From Thauera sp. (GTDB taxonomy: Bacteria > Pseudomonadota > Gammaproteobacteria > Burkholderiales > Rhodocyclaceae), in assembly GCA_023150215.1 (NCBI GenBank), contig JAKLLJ010000111.1:1-9195 (forward strand): 9,195 bases of DNA, read 5' to 3'. The notes under the pieces are model-generated. The model had not been told where the DNA came from and searched no databases. It saw only the letters and a list, made by a program, of their open reading frames with translations. This document shows, one piece after another, positions 1 to 6,337 of this stretch. Each line of letters opens with the position of its first letter. Within the stretch, counting starts at the first letter, position 1. Made by a program: the position numbers and the translations under genes.

Positions 1-98
1 GCGCGGGTATCGGTGCCCACGCTGTCGAAACGCGTCGTTGCGGTGGCATGCGCGCCGTGTGCGGCGAGCGCACGCGCGGCATCCTGCAGGCTCATCAT
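1..98 (-). CDS. murF: MurF, UDP-MurNAc-tripeptide--D-Ala-D-Ala ligase (N-terminus only)
   Basis: Partial gene; only about 32 codons lie in the window and the rest runs off the left edge. The product begins MSLQDAARAL and reaches SVGTDTR about residues 25-31. That resembles the substrate-binding N-terminal domain of Mur ligases, where a (S/T)DTR or DSR motif follows a short helix. MurF adds D-Ala-D-Ala to UDP-MurNAc-tripeptide in the cytoplasm. Two adjacent ATG codons are possible starts: 98, giving a 4-base ATGA overlap with the murE stop, or 95, giving a one-base overlap. A purine-rich ribosome binding site (AAGGGGGAAGG) lies 3 bases before the first. Position directly after murE fits the usual dcw order. 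The ATP-binding domain is not visible, so the assignment rests on the N-terminus and context. Confidence 0.85.
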   Translation of the reverse strand, partial: MMSLQDAARALAAHGAHATATTRFDSVGTDTR

Positions 99-1600
99 CG
101 GCCTTCCCCCTTCGCATGCCACGCGCGCAGCGCCAGCTTCGCCTGTTCGAGATCGGAGAACGGCAGGCGTTCGCCGAGAATTTCCTGGTAGGGCTCGTGC
201 CCCTTGCCAGCAATCAGCACCACGTCGTCGGCCTGCGCCGAGCCGATCGCGAGCGCGATCGCCTGCGCGCGGTCGACCACGCACTCGGCGTCGGGTCCGG
301 CACCGGCGGCGATCGCCTCGATGATGCGTAGCGGGTCCTCGGAGCGCGGGTTGTCGCTGGTGATCACCACCCGGTCGGCGATCGCCGTCGCAATCTCGCC
401 CATCATCGGACGCTTGCCCGGATCGCGGTCGCCGCCGCAGCCGAACACGCAGATCAGCCGGCCACGCCGGCTATGCACCGTGCCGCGCAATGCCTCGAGC
501 ACCTTGGCGAGCGCATCGGGCGAATGCGCGTAGTCAATCACCGCGAGCGGTTCGCACACCCCGCCGACGAGCTGCATGCGGCCCTGCGGCGGCGACAGCC
601 GCGCGAGCACCGGCGCCAGCTCGTCAAAGGCGACGCCACGCGCGAGCAGCGCACCCGCCACGGCAATCAGGTTGGAGACGTTGAACTGCGCCACCATGCG
701 CACGCCGACATCGGCCTCGCGCCCTTCCCATACGAGCCCGAAGCGCAGCCCCGCCGGCGCTGCCTGCAAGCGGTCGGCGAACAGCACGCGAGCCCCCGGG
801 ACCGCGCTCGCATTGGCCGCGAACAGGGTGCACGCGATCACCGCGCGTCCCTCGGCAACTAGCCGGCGAGCGAGCGCAAGCCCCCACGGGTCGTCGATGT
901 TGATCACGCTGGTGCGCAGCTCCGGGCGCGCAAACAGGCGGGCCTTGGCCTCGGCGTAGGCCTCCATGGTGCCGTGATAGTCGAGGTGGTCACGGCTCAG
1001 GTTGGTGAAGATCGCGACGTCGAAACGCGCGCCGTTCACCCGCCCCTGGTCGAGACCGATCGAGGACACCTCCATCGCCGCCGCTGCGGCACCCTGGTCG
1101 CGGAAGCGTGCGAACCAGCGATGCAGGTCGAGCGCGTCGGGCGTGGTGTTGATGCCTTCCTCGAGCTCGTCGGGAAAGCCGCAGCCGAGCGTGCCGACGA
1201 TGCCGCAACGCTCGCCCAGTTCGCCCAGCGCGCGCGCGAGCATTTGCGACACGGTGGTCTTGCCGTTGGTGCCCGTCACACCCGCCAGCCACAGCGCCGC
1301 GGAAGGCCGGCCATGGATCTCATCGGCAAGGTGGCCGGCGAGCTCGCGCAGGCCGCTGGCACCGAGCGCGGGCACGTCGAGGGTCGGCGGCACGAAGCCG
1401 TCGGCGTCTTCCCACAGCAACGCGGCGGCGGCACGTGCCGCCGCTTCGGCCAGAAAGCGGCGCCCATCGGTGCGCTGCCCCGGCCAGGCCGCAAAGATGC
1501 AGCCTGGCCCGGCCTTGCGCGAATCCGCGGTGATGTCGTGCGCGCGCACGCCGAGCGCGTGCATGCGCTCGAGCAGGGCAGTGGCTCGTGCGACGCTCAC
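95..1600 (-). CDS. murE: MurE, UDP-MurNAc-L-Ala-D-Glu:meso-DAP ligase
   Basis: 501 residues, normal for the family. It adds the third amino acid of the peptidoglycan stem peptide in the cytoplasm, using ATP. The N-terminal substrate domain carries TADSRKAGPG (24-33). The central ATPase domain has the P-loop GVTGTNGKTT (107-116), MEVSS (176-180), and EAKARLF (217-223), whose Lys219 is the expected carbamylated lysine. The C-terminal domain has GCGGDRDPGKR (387-397), DNPRSEDP (416-423) and GKGHEPYQ (465-472). DNPR is the signature of enzymes that use meso-diaminopimelate, so a Gram-negative wall is expected. The start is GTG at 1600, sharing GTGA with the ftsI stop; AGGAGA lies about 5 bases upstream and supports it. 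The stop overlaps the murF start. No lesions seen. Confidence 0.97.
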   Translation of the reverse strand: MSVARATALLERMHALGVRAHDITADSRKAGPGCIFAAWPGQRTDGRRFLAEAAARAAAALLWEDADGFVPPTLDVPALGASGLRELAGHLADEIHGRPSAALWLAGVTGTNGKTTVSQMLARALGELGERCGIVGTLGCGFPDELEEGINTTPDALDLHRWFARFRDQGAAAAAMEVSSIGLDQGRVNGARFDVAIFTNLSRDHLDYHGTMEAYAEAKARLFARPELRTSVINIDDPWGLALARRLVAEGRAVIACTLFAANASAVPGARVLFADRLQAAPAGLRFGLVWEGREADVGVRMVAQFNVSNLIAVAGALLARGVAFDELAPVLARLSPPQGRMQLVGGVCEPLAVIDYAHSPDALAKVLEALRGTVHSRRGRLICVFGCGGDRDPGKRPMMGEIATAIADRVVITSDNPRSEDPLRIIEAIAAGAGPDAECVVDRAQAIALAIGSAQADDVVLIAGKGHEPYQEILGERLPFSDLEQAKLALRAWHAKGEGR

Positions 1601-3363
1601 ATGTTCTCCTGTCCGCCGCTCGCGGTAACGACCTCTTCGGCGCTGCGCTTCGCGAGCTGCAGCGGCGTCAGCGGCATGTCGGGGGCGACCCCCAGCGTGC
1701 GTAGCGTGCCCTCGCCGATGCGCGAGAAGATGGGCGCTGCGACCGTGCCGCCGTAGTGACTGCCCGCGGAAGGCTCATCCACCATGACCGCGACCACGAT
1801 GCGCGGGTCGCTCGCCGGCGCAAAACCGACGAAGGACGAGATGTACTTGCGCGCATACCGGCCGTCCTCGAGCTTGTGCGCGGTGCCGGTCTTGCCTGCC
1901 ACGGTGTAGCCGGGGATCTGGGCGCGGATCGCGGTGCCACCGGGACCCGCCGCCATCGCCAGCACGGTGCGCATCTGGCGCGCGGTATCGACCGAGAACA
2001 CGCGCCGCCCGGAACTCGGCGCCCCATCCACCCGGGTCAGCGACAGCGGCACCAACTCGCCCTCGCGTGCAAACACGAGATAGGCGCGCGCCATCTGGAT
2101 CAGGCTGGTGGAGATGCCGTGACCATAGGACATGGTCGCCTGCTCGATCGGACGCCAGCTCTTGGCCGGACGCAGCCGGCCGGAGGTCTCCCCAGGAAAG
2201 CCGAGGTTGAGCGGGGTGCCGAAGCCAAGCTGGTCGAACAGGTGCCACATCTCCTCGGCGCCGAGCTGTTGCGCCATCTTCACGGTACCGATGTTGGACG
2301 ACTTCTGCACCACCTGCGCCATCGTGATGGTGCCGTGGCGCTTGGTGTCGGAGATGGTCGCGGTGCCGATGGTCATGCGGCCGTTGCCGGTGTCGATCGG
2401 CGTATTGAGCTTGACCTTGCCGCGCTCGAGCGCGAGCGCGGCGATGAAGGGCTTCATCACCGAGCCGGGCTCGAAGGCGTCGGTAAACACCCGGTTGCGC
2501 AGCTGCGCGCCGGTCAGGTTGGCGCGGTTGTTCGGGTTGAAGGTCGGCGCGTTGACCAGGGCGAGCACCTCGCCGCTGCGCGCGTCGAGCACCACCGCGG
2601 CGGCGGCCTTGGCCTTGTGCTCCTCCATCGCCTCGCGCAGGGCCGACCAGGCCAGGTACTGGATCTTGCCGTCGATCGACAGCGCGACGTCGTCGCCGTC
2701 GCGCGGGGGGCGGATCGCCTCGACATCCTCGACGATCTGGCCGCGGCGGTCCTTGATCACCCGGCGCGCCCCGGCACGGCCCGAGAGGCGCTTGTCAAAG
2801 GCGAGCTCGATGCCCTCCTGGCCCTTGTCCTCGAGATCGGTGAAACCGAGGATGTGCGCCATCACCTCGCCGCCGGGATAGTAGCGACGGAACTCCTTCT
2901 GCTGATGGATCCCGGGCAGGCGCAGATCGGCGATCCGCTGCGCCACCTCGGGCGGCACCTGGCGCTTGAGGTAAACGAAATCGCGCCCGGCGGCGATCCT
3001 GGCGTTCAGGTCATTGACGTCCATCTCTAGCAGGCGGGCCAACTCGCGCGCCTGCGCCGGCTCGAGGCGGGCGTCCGACGGCAGCGCCCAGATCGCGCGC
3101 ACCGGCGTGCTTACCGCGAGGATGTCACCGTGGCGGTCGGTGATGCGACCACGGGTCGCAGGCACCTCGAGCACCCGGGCGTAGCGTGATTCACCCTTGG
3201 CCTGCAGGAAATCGTCGTTGACCCCCTGCAGATAGAGCGCGCGCCCCGCAAGCGCGAGCGAGCAGCCCATGAGCGCGAGCATGACGATACGCGGCCGCCA
3301 AGCCGGCAATTCGCGCTTGAGCAGGGGATTGTGATTGAACGTGACGGTACGTTGCTTTTTCAT
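1597..3363 (-). CDS. ftsI: FtsI (PBP3), septal peptidoglycan D,D-transpeptidase
   Basis: 588 residues from the chosen ATG, the same length as E. coli FtsI. This class B penicillin-binding protein cross-links septal peptidoglycan with FtsW in the divisome. A short basic cytoplasmic N-terminus precedes one membrane anchor (about 24-45). The periplasmic pedestal starts at RGRITDRHG (71-79). In the transpeptidase domain the catalytic Ser301 and Lys304 lie in EPGSVMKPF, SSN is 355-357 and KTGT is 491-494; all three penicillin-binding motifs are intact. The frame is open further upstream to 3429, but that stretch lies inside ftsL. ATG 3363 sits one base after the ftsL stop with GTGGAG about 7 bases upstream, so it is preferred. 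The end overlaps the murE start by four bases. Confidence 0.97.
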   Translation of the reverse strand: MKKQRTVTFNHNPLLKRELPAWRPRIVMLALMGCSLALAGRALYLQGVNDDFLQAKGESRYARVLEVPATRGRITDRHGDILAVSTPVRAIWALPSDARLEPAQARELARLLEMDVNDLNARIAAGRDFVYLKRQVPPEVAQRIADLRLPGIHQQKEFRRYYPGGEVMAHILGFTDLEDKGQEGIELAFDKRLSGRAGARRVIKDRRGQIVEDVEAIRPPRDGDDVALSIDGKIQYLAWSALREAMEEHKAKAAAAVVLDARSGEVLALVNAPTFNPNNRANLTGAQLRNRVFTDAFEPGSVMKPFIAALALERGKVKLNTPIDTGNGRMTIGTATISDTKRHGTITMAQVVQKSSNIGTVKMAQQLGAEEMWHLFDQLGFGTPLNLGFPGETSGRLRPAKSWRPIEQATMSYGHGISTSLIQMARAYLVFAREGELVPLSLTRVDGAPSSGRRVFSVDTARQMRTVLAMAAGPGGTAIRAQIPGYTVAGKTGTAHKLEDGRYARKYISSFVGFAPASDPRIVVAVMVDEPSAGSHYGGTVAAPIFSRIGEGTLRTLGVAPDMPLTPLQLAKRSAEEVVTASGGQENM

Positions 3364-3364
3364 G

Positions 3365-3625
3365 TTACGGCTCCACCACGAGGACCTGCCCTTCGGGCGG
3401 AAGGTGCATGCCGAGCCGGTCGCGAGCAAGTTTTTCGATGCGACCGTGAGTGGCCCAGGTGCTCTGCTCGAGCTGCAGCTGCCCCCACTCGACTTCGAGC
3501 GCCTGCGCGCGCACCTGCTCGCGCTCGAAAGCGGTATGCAGCCGGCGCGCCTGGTGCTGGGCCGAGATCACACCGAGCGCACTGGCCACGGCGAGCGCAA
3601 CGAGGACGGCATCGACACGGACCAT
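3365..3625 (-). CDS. ftsL: FtsL, cell division protein
   Basis: 86 residues, typical of the short betaproteobacterial FtsL. It is a single-pass inner-membrane protein that forms the FtsQLB complex and signals to FtsWI. Residues 5-20 are hydrophobic (DAVLVALAVASALGVI) and form the membrane segment. About 22-62 is a charged stretch (HQARRLHTAFEREQVRAQAL) with heptad-like spacing, fitting the periplasmic coiled coil. RIEKLARDRLGM (62-73) is the conserved end of the domain. FtsL is poorly conserved in sequence, so the call leans on size, topology, this terminal motif and its place between rsmH and ftsI. The ATG overlaps the rsmH stop by one base (TGATG). The same frame is open far upstream into rsmH, but that extension is only a shadow of rsmH. 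Confidence 0.93.
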   Translation of the reverse strand: MVRVDAVLVALAVASALGVISAQHQARRLHTAFEREQVRAQALEVEWGQLQLEQSTWATHGRIEKLARDRLGMHLPPEGQVLVVEP

Positions 3626-4560
3626 CAGGGCGCCTCCGTGCGCTCGGCCACCCGCATCACCGCGCTGCGCGCGCGCGGATTGGCCGCCACTTCGACATCG
3701 CCGGGGCGCACTGCCTTGCCGACGAGTTGCAGGCGCGGCGCGGGCAGATCCGCAGCCCTGATCGGCAGCCGGCGCGGCAGCACCGGCGGACGGGACTCGT
3801 CGCGCATGAAGCGCTTCACGATGCGATCCTCGAGCGAGTGGAAGCTGATCACCGCCAGCCGCCCGCCCGGCCGCAGCCGCGACACGCAGTCGGGCAGCAC
3901 ACGGCTCAGCTCCTCGAGTTCCTGATTGATGAAAATCCGAAGAGCCTGGAAGGTGCGTGTCGCCGGGTGCTGCCCCGGCTCGCGTGTGCGGACCGCCTTC
4001 TCCACGAGCGCGGCAAGTTGTCCAGTGGTTGCGACAACCCCCCCTGCCCGAGCAGCTGCAATCGCCTTTGCAATCGCATGAGCAAACCGTTCCTCTCCAT
4101 AATCCCTGATTACCTCCGTGATCTGGCTGACGGATGCCTCCGCCAGCCAATCCGCCACGGTCTGCCCGCGGCTCGTATCCATGCGCATGTCGAGCGGCGC
4201 ATCGAAGCGAAAGCTCATGCCTCGCGCGCCATCGTCCAATTGGGGTGAGGACACCCCGAGGTCCAGCAGCACGCCATCGACCGCCGGCACGCCGAGGTCT
4301 GCGAGTTTCTCGTCGAGCGAACTGAAGGCCTCATGCACCAGCGTCAGCCGCGGGTCGTTCACCGCCTGCCCCGCCGCGATCGCCGCCGGATCGCGATCGA
4401 AGGCAATCAGCCGCCCCTGGGGGCCGAGGCGCGCCAGCACCGCGCGGCTGTGGCCGCCGCGCCCGAACGTGCCATCGACATAGACGCCATCGGCGCGGAT
4501 CGCGAGTGCGTCGACCGCTTCGGCAAGCAGGACGCTGACGTGGGGCTGTGGCGTGCTCAC
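3625..4560 (-). CDS. rsmH: RsmH (MraW), 16S rRNA C1402 N4-methyltransferase
   Basis: 311 residues, standard length. It transfers a methyl group from SAM to N4 of C1402 in the 16S rRNA decoding centre; RsmI, also in this window, methylates the 2'-O of the same nucleotide. The SAM-binding loop is VDGTFGRGGH (28-37). LLDLGVSSPQLDD (98-110), GMSFRFDAPLDMRMD (114-128), ISFHSLEDRIVKRF (238-251) and the C-terminal NPRARSAVMRVAE (294-306) are family signatures, all intact. The start is GTG at 4560, sharing GTGA with the mraZ stop. The ribosome binding site is weak (GAGAG about 10 bases upstream), so translation is probably coupled to mraZ. The stop overlaps the ftsL start. Confidence 0.97.
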   Translation of the reverse strand: MSTPQPHVSVLLAEAVDALAIRADGVYVDGTFGRGGHSRAVLARLGPQGRLIAFDRDPAAIAAGQAVNDPRLTLVHEAFSSLDEKLADLGVPAVDGVLLDLGVSSPQLDDGARGMSFRFDAPLDMRMDTSRGQTVADWLAEASVSQITEVIRDYGEERFAHAIAKAIAAARAGGVVATTGQLAALVEKAVRTREPGQHPATRTFQALRIFINQELEELSRVLPDCVSRLRPGGRLAVISFHSLEDRIVKRFMRDESRPPVLPRRLPIRAADLPAPRLQLVGKAVRPGDVEVAANPRARSAVMRVAERTEAP

Positions 4561-5000
4561 AGTGCGAGGCTCTCGAAACCGGGCGGCAGGCCGGTGCTGA
4601 CGAGCTCGAGCATCGCCTGCTGCTGCTTCTCCCAGCCCTCATCCGACCACAGCTCGAAATGCGTACCCTGACCGACCAACCAGACCTGCTTGTCGAGCTT
4701 GGCGAACTTGCGCAGCGACGACGCCACCAGCACACGACCGGCGGCATCGAGCGCCTCCTCCTGGGCGAAACCCACGAGCAGGCGCTTGAGCATTGCCGAT
4801 TGCGGATCGAGACCTGGCGCGGCGAGCACCTTGTCGCGGATGGGCACCCAGGCAGGAACGGGATAGACGAGGCAGCAGCCATGCGGATGGGCGGTGAGCA
4901 CCACCTGCCCGTTGTCGACGGCCAGGGCATCACGATGCCGCGCCGGAATCGCCAGGCGCCCCTTCGCATCGAGATTGAGCGCGAGCGCACCCTGGAACAT
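4557..5000 (-). CDS. mraZ: MraZ, transcriptional repressor of the dcw cluster
   Basis: 147 residues, usual length. MraZ is a ring-forming DNA-binding protein with two SpoVT/AbrB-like halves; in E. coli it represses its own operon and affects other genes. Each half carries the DxxxR motif: D11-AKG-R15 in LNLDAKGRLAIP and D85-AAG-R89 in LDAAGRVLV. The start is the ATG at 5000, giving MFQGALALNL, the conserved N-terminus, with AGGGGG 4 bases upstream. The open frame to 5087 adds a stretch without family similarity and runs through the promoter, so it is rejected. It is the first gene of the dcw operon, and the upstream boxes suggest autoregulation. Confidence 0.96.
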   Translation of the reverse strand: MFQGALALNLDAKGRLAIPARHRDALAVDNGQVVLTAHPHGCCLVYPVPAWVPIRDKVLAAPGLDPQSAMLKRLLVGFAQEEALDAAGRVLVASSLRKFAKLDKQVWLVGQGTHFELWSDEGWEKQQQAMLELVSTGLPPGFESLAL

Positions 5001-5035
5001 CGAACCCCCTGACGGCTTCGGGAAAGCGCCGGATC

Positions 5036-5070
5036 GACACTTTTCCCCACTTTTTTCCACTTGAACCCAC
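5036..5070 (-). promoter_or_regulatory. MraZ box array (operator of the dcw operon)
   Basis: Read on the minus strand, direct repeats recur every 10 bases: GTGGG (5070-5066), GTGGA (5060-5056), GTGGG (5050-5046) and a degenerate GTGTC (5040-5036). Each of the first three is preceded by AA. MraZ is known to bind TGGGN repeats separated by 5 bases just upstream of mraZ, and this spacing matches exactly. The first box overlaps the proposed -10 element, so bound MraZ would block RNA polymerase. The second box has A in place of the last G and the fourth is poor, so binding strength may be graded. Confidence 0.88.
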
Positions 5071-5097
5071 TTTAGTGGAAAGGCCATGCCCGGTCAA
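5069..5097 (-). promoter_or_regulatory. Probable sigma70-type promoter of mraZ / dcw operon
   Basis: On the minus strand, TTGACC (5097-5092; five of six consensus bases) is followed by a 17-base spacer and TAAAGT (5074-5069; four of six). The start of transcription would fall near 5062, inside the MraZ boxes, leaving a leader of about 62 bases before the mraZ ATG. The -10 element overlaps the first MraZ box, as expected for a repressed promoter. Predicted from sequence only. Confidence 0.7.
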
Positions 5098-5291
5098 GGC
5101 AGGGAGAAGAGAATCCCTTTGTTACACAATGACTTATCGCGCACCGCCGATGCGCGAATAAATCCTGAAAAATCAAGGGAGATGGCCAAGGGAATTCGCG
5201 CAGCACGCGAAATGCGGCGGCGGAGTCCGAAGGTGGGGGATGGTGGGAAACACTGCGCTCGTGCAACCCCTGATCGGGGCCGGAAGCGGCG
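5098..5291. other. Non-coding spacer between the rnpB terminator and the mraZ promoter
   Basis: No convincing gene was found. Short frames exist on both strands, but none has a ribosome binding site with protein-like content. It contains two small inverted repeats: CCCCTGATCGGGG at 5267-5279, and an AGGGA/TCCCT pair at 5101-5105 and 5114-5118 just upstream of the mraZ -35. Neither has an adjacent T-run on the minus strand that would make it a terminator. It is visibly more AT-rich than the flanking genes, as expected for regulatory DNA. Confidence 0.5.
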
Positions 5292-5309
5292 AAAAACGCG
5301 CTTCGCGCC
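5292..5309 (-). terminator. Possible intrinsic terminator downstream of rnpB
   Basis: Read on the minus strand, a short GC hairpin (CGCG, loop AAG, CGCG; 5307-5297) is followed directly by five Ts (5296-5292). It lies about 42 bases past the 3' end of the RNase P RNA and 195 bases before the mraZ promoter, so it would end the rnpB precursor. The stem is only four to five pairs, so efficiency is uncertain. Confidence 0.5.
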
Positions 5310-5350
5310 TGGCGAGCGGCCGCCCGCGGGACGGAAAAACGAATGAAGTG

Positions 5351-5796
5351 GGGAAGTTCGCCGATAAGCCGGGTTCTGTCGAACGCCGCCGGCGCAAACC
5401 GGCGACATCGGGCAGTCATTCCTCTGGGCGACACGTTGCCGTGAAGCTCTAGCAGCCTACCCGGGAGCGACGCGAGCCACGCCAATGCTCCCCTATTTGG
5501 CCTTGCCCCGGATGGGGTTTGCCGTGCCAGTCCTGTTGCCAGTCCTGCGGTGAGCTCTTACCTGCCGGTGCCTGCGCACCGACCCGCCGCTTGCTCACGC
5601 AAGCCGCGGCACCGTTTCACCCTTACCTGTGCCCGCTGAAGAGCGAACCCTTCAACGCGGGCCATCGGCGGTCTGCTCTCTGTTGCACTTTCCGTCGCCT
5701 CACGGCGCCCGGCCGTTAGCCGGCATCCTGCTCTGCGGGGCCCGGACTTTCCTCCACGCACGACGAGGTGCGCAGCGACTGCCTGGCGAACTTCCC
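5351..5796 (-). ncRNA. rnpB: RNase P RNA, bacterial type A
   Basis: About 446 nt, catalytic RNA of ribonuclease P, which cuts the 5' leader from precursor tRNAs with the RnpA protein. On the minus strand the conserved elements appear in order: CAGTCGC near the 5' end, GGAGGAAAGTCCGGGC (conserved region I), GTAAGGGTGAAACGGTG, GGTAAGAGCTCACCGC, GGCAAGGCCAAATAGGGG, GGGTAGGCTGCT, and near the 3' end ACAGAACCCGGCTTAT. The ends are set by a perfect 12-bp P1 helix: GGGAAGTTCGCC at 5796-5785 pairs with GGCGAACTTCCC at 5362-5351. A TATAAT box lies 7 bases before the 5' end. Compared with E. coli, the P3 hairpin is short and the P12 region is enlarged by two extra hairpins (5566-5581 and 5589-5604). 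Mature ends are inferred from P1 and may differ by a few bases. Confidence 0.97.
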
Positions 5797-5803
5797 GGCG
5801 CGG

Positions 5804-5832
5804 ATTATACGCACAGCGGCAGGGCGCCAGCG
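5804..5832 (-). promoter_or_regulatory. Promoter of rnpB
   Basis: A perfect TATAAT lies at 5809-5804 on the minus strand, and the first base of RNase P RNA (G5796) is 8 bases downstream, correct for a start site. The hexamer 17 bases further upstream (CGCTGG, 5832-5827) is a poor -35. It occupies the short gap between rnpB and the upstream lipoprotein gene. No terminator was seen in that gap, so some read-through from the pyrC operon is possible. Confidence 0.75.
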
Positions 5833-5835
5833 GGC

Positions 5836-6336
5836 TCATTTCGCCGCGGGCACAAAGGCGGGCTCGCCATCCTTGAGCACGAAGCTGCCGATGAGCGCGC
5901 CGGGTGGCTGGCCACCCGGGTTGTCCCAGTCCTGCAGGCGGCATTCCTCGGTGCCGGCGAGATACCAGCGCCCCCCTTGCTGCAGCGCCCACAGGCCGTC
6001 GCCAGCGGCGTAGACCTTCATCTCGACCAGCCTGGTCGAGCCGGGATGAATGCGCACGCGCTTCTGGCAGGCAGGGAGCCGCGACACCACGACCGCCTGG
6101 CGCAGCTCGTCATCCCACACGAATTTCTGCTCGCGCACGAGAATCAGCGCGTGCTGGCTACCGTCGATCATGTAGGCGGTGGCGCTGTTCTCGCAACCCG
6201 CGAGCAGCGTGAGCAGGGCTGCCGCGGCAAGCGCACGACGCGCCACGCGCAACGCACCGCCACCAGGCTCAAGCGCTCCCTGCCGCGCCGGCACGGCCGC
6301 GGCCGCCGGCGCCGTCATCCGATCACGCCATGCCAT
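5836..6336 (-). CDS. Putative lipoprotein of unknown function
   Basis: 166 residues from ATG 6336; I do not recognise the family. RVARRALAAAALLTLLAGC (30-48) is a lipoprotein signal with a hydrophobic core and lipobox LAGC, so the mature protein would begin at Cys48 and be anchored to a membrane facing the periplasm. The mature part (about 119 residues) is soluble, with Trp at 74, 116, 124 and 137 and two further cysteines, C90 and C132, that could form a disulphide. ATG 6336 lies one base after the pyrC stop and has a strong GGAGGAG 6 bases upstream, inside the last pyrC codons, implying co-transcription. It gives an unusually long 29-residue stretch before the signal. GTG 6246 would give a standard 18-residue signal peptide but lacks a good ribosome binding site. 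Confidence 0.82.
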   Translation of the reverse strand: MAWRDRMTAPAAAAVPARQGALEPGGGALRVARRALAAAALLTLLAGCENSATAYMIDGSQHALILVREQKFVWDDELRQAVVVSRLPACQKRVRIHPGSTRLVEMKVYAAGDGLWALQQGGRWYLAGTEECRLQDWDNPGGQPPGALIGSFVLKDGEPAFVPAAK

Positions 6337-6337
6337 C

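Noticed and set aside
974..1756. Plus-strand open frame of 260 residues antisense to murE
   Set aside because: No recognisable motif, low-complexity composition, and no ribosome binding site or promoter; murE explains the region.
1756..3030. Plus-strand open frame of 424 residues
   Set aside because: It lies fully antisense to ftsI, whose product has all three penicillin-binding motifs; the His/Arg/Gly-rich translation is typical of a GC-rich shadow frame.
3364..3429. Earlier in-frame start for ftsI at 3429
   Set aside because: It lies inside ftsL; the ATG at 3363 has a ribosome binding site and gives the normal FtsI N-terminus.
5001..5087. Earlier in-frame start for mraZ at 5087
   Set aside because: It would make the promoter and MraZ boxes coding and adds 29 residues without family similarity; ATG 5000 gives the conserved MFQG start.
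5101..5118. AGGGA/TCCCT hairpin as a terminator
   Set aside because: The stem is five pairs with an 8-base loop and no T-run on the minus strand; it sits immediately upstream of the mraZ -35 and is more likely chance.
5558..5992. Open frames crossing the 5350-5800 region on both strands
   Set aside because: This region is RNase P RNA, shown by its conserved elements and P1 helix, so the frames are incidental.
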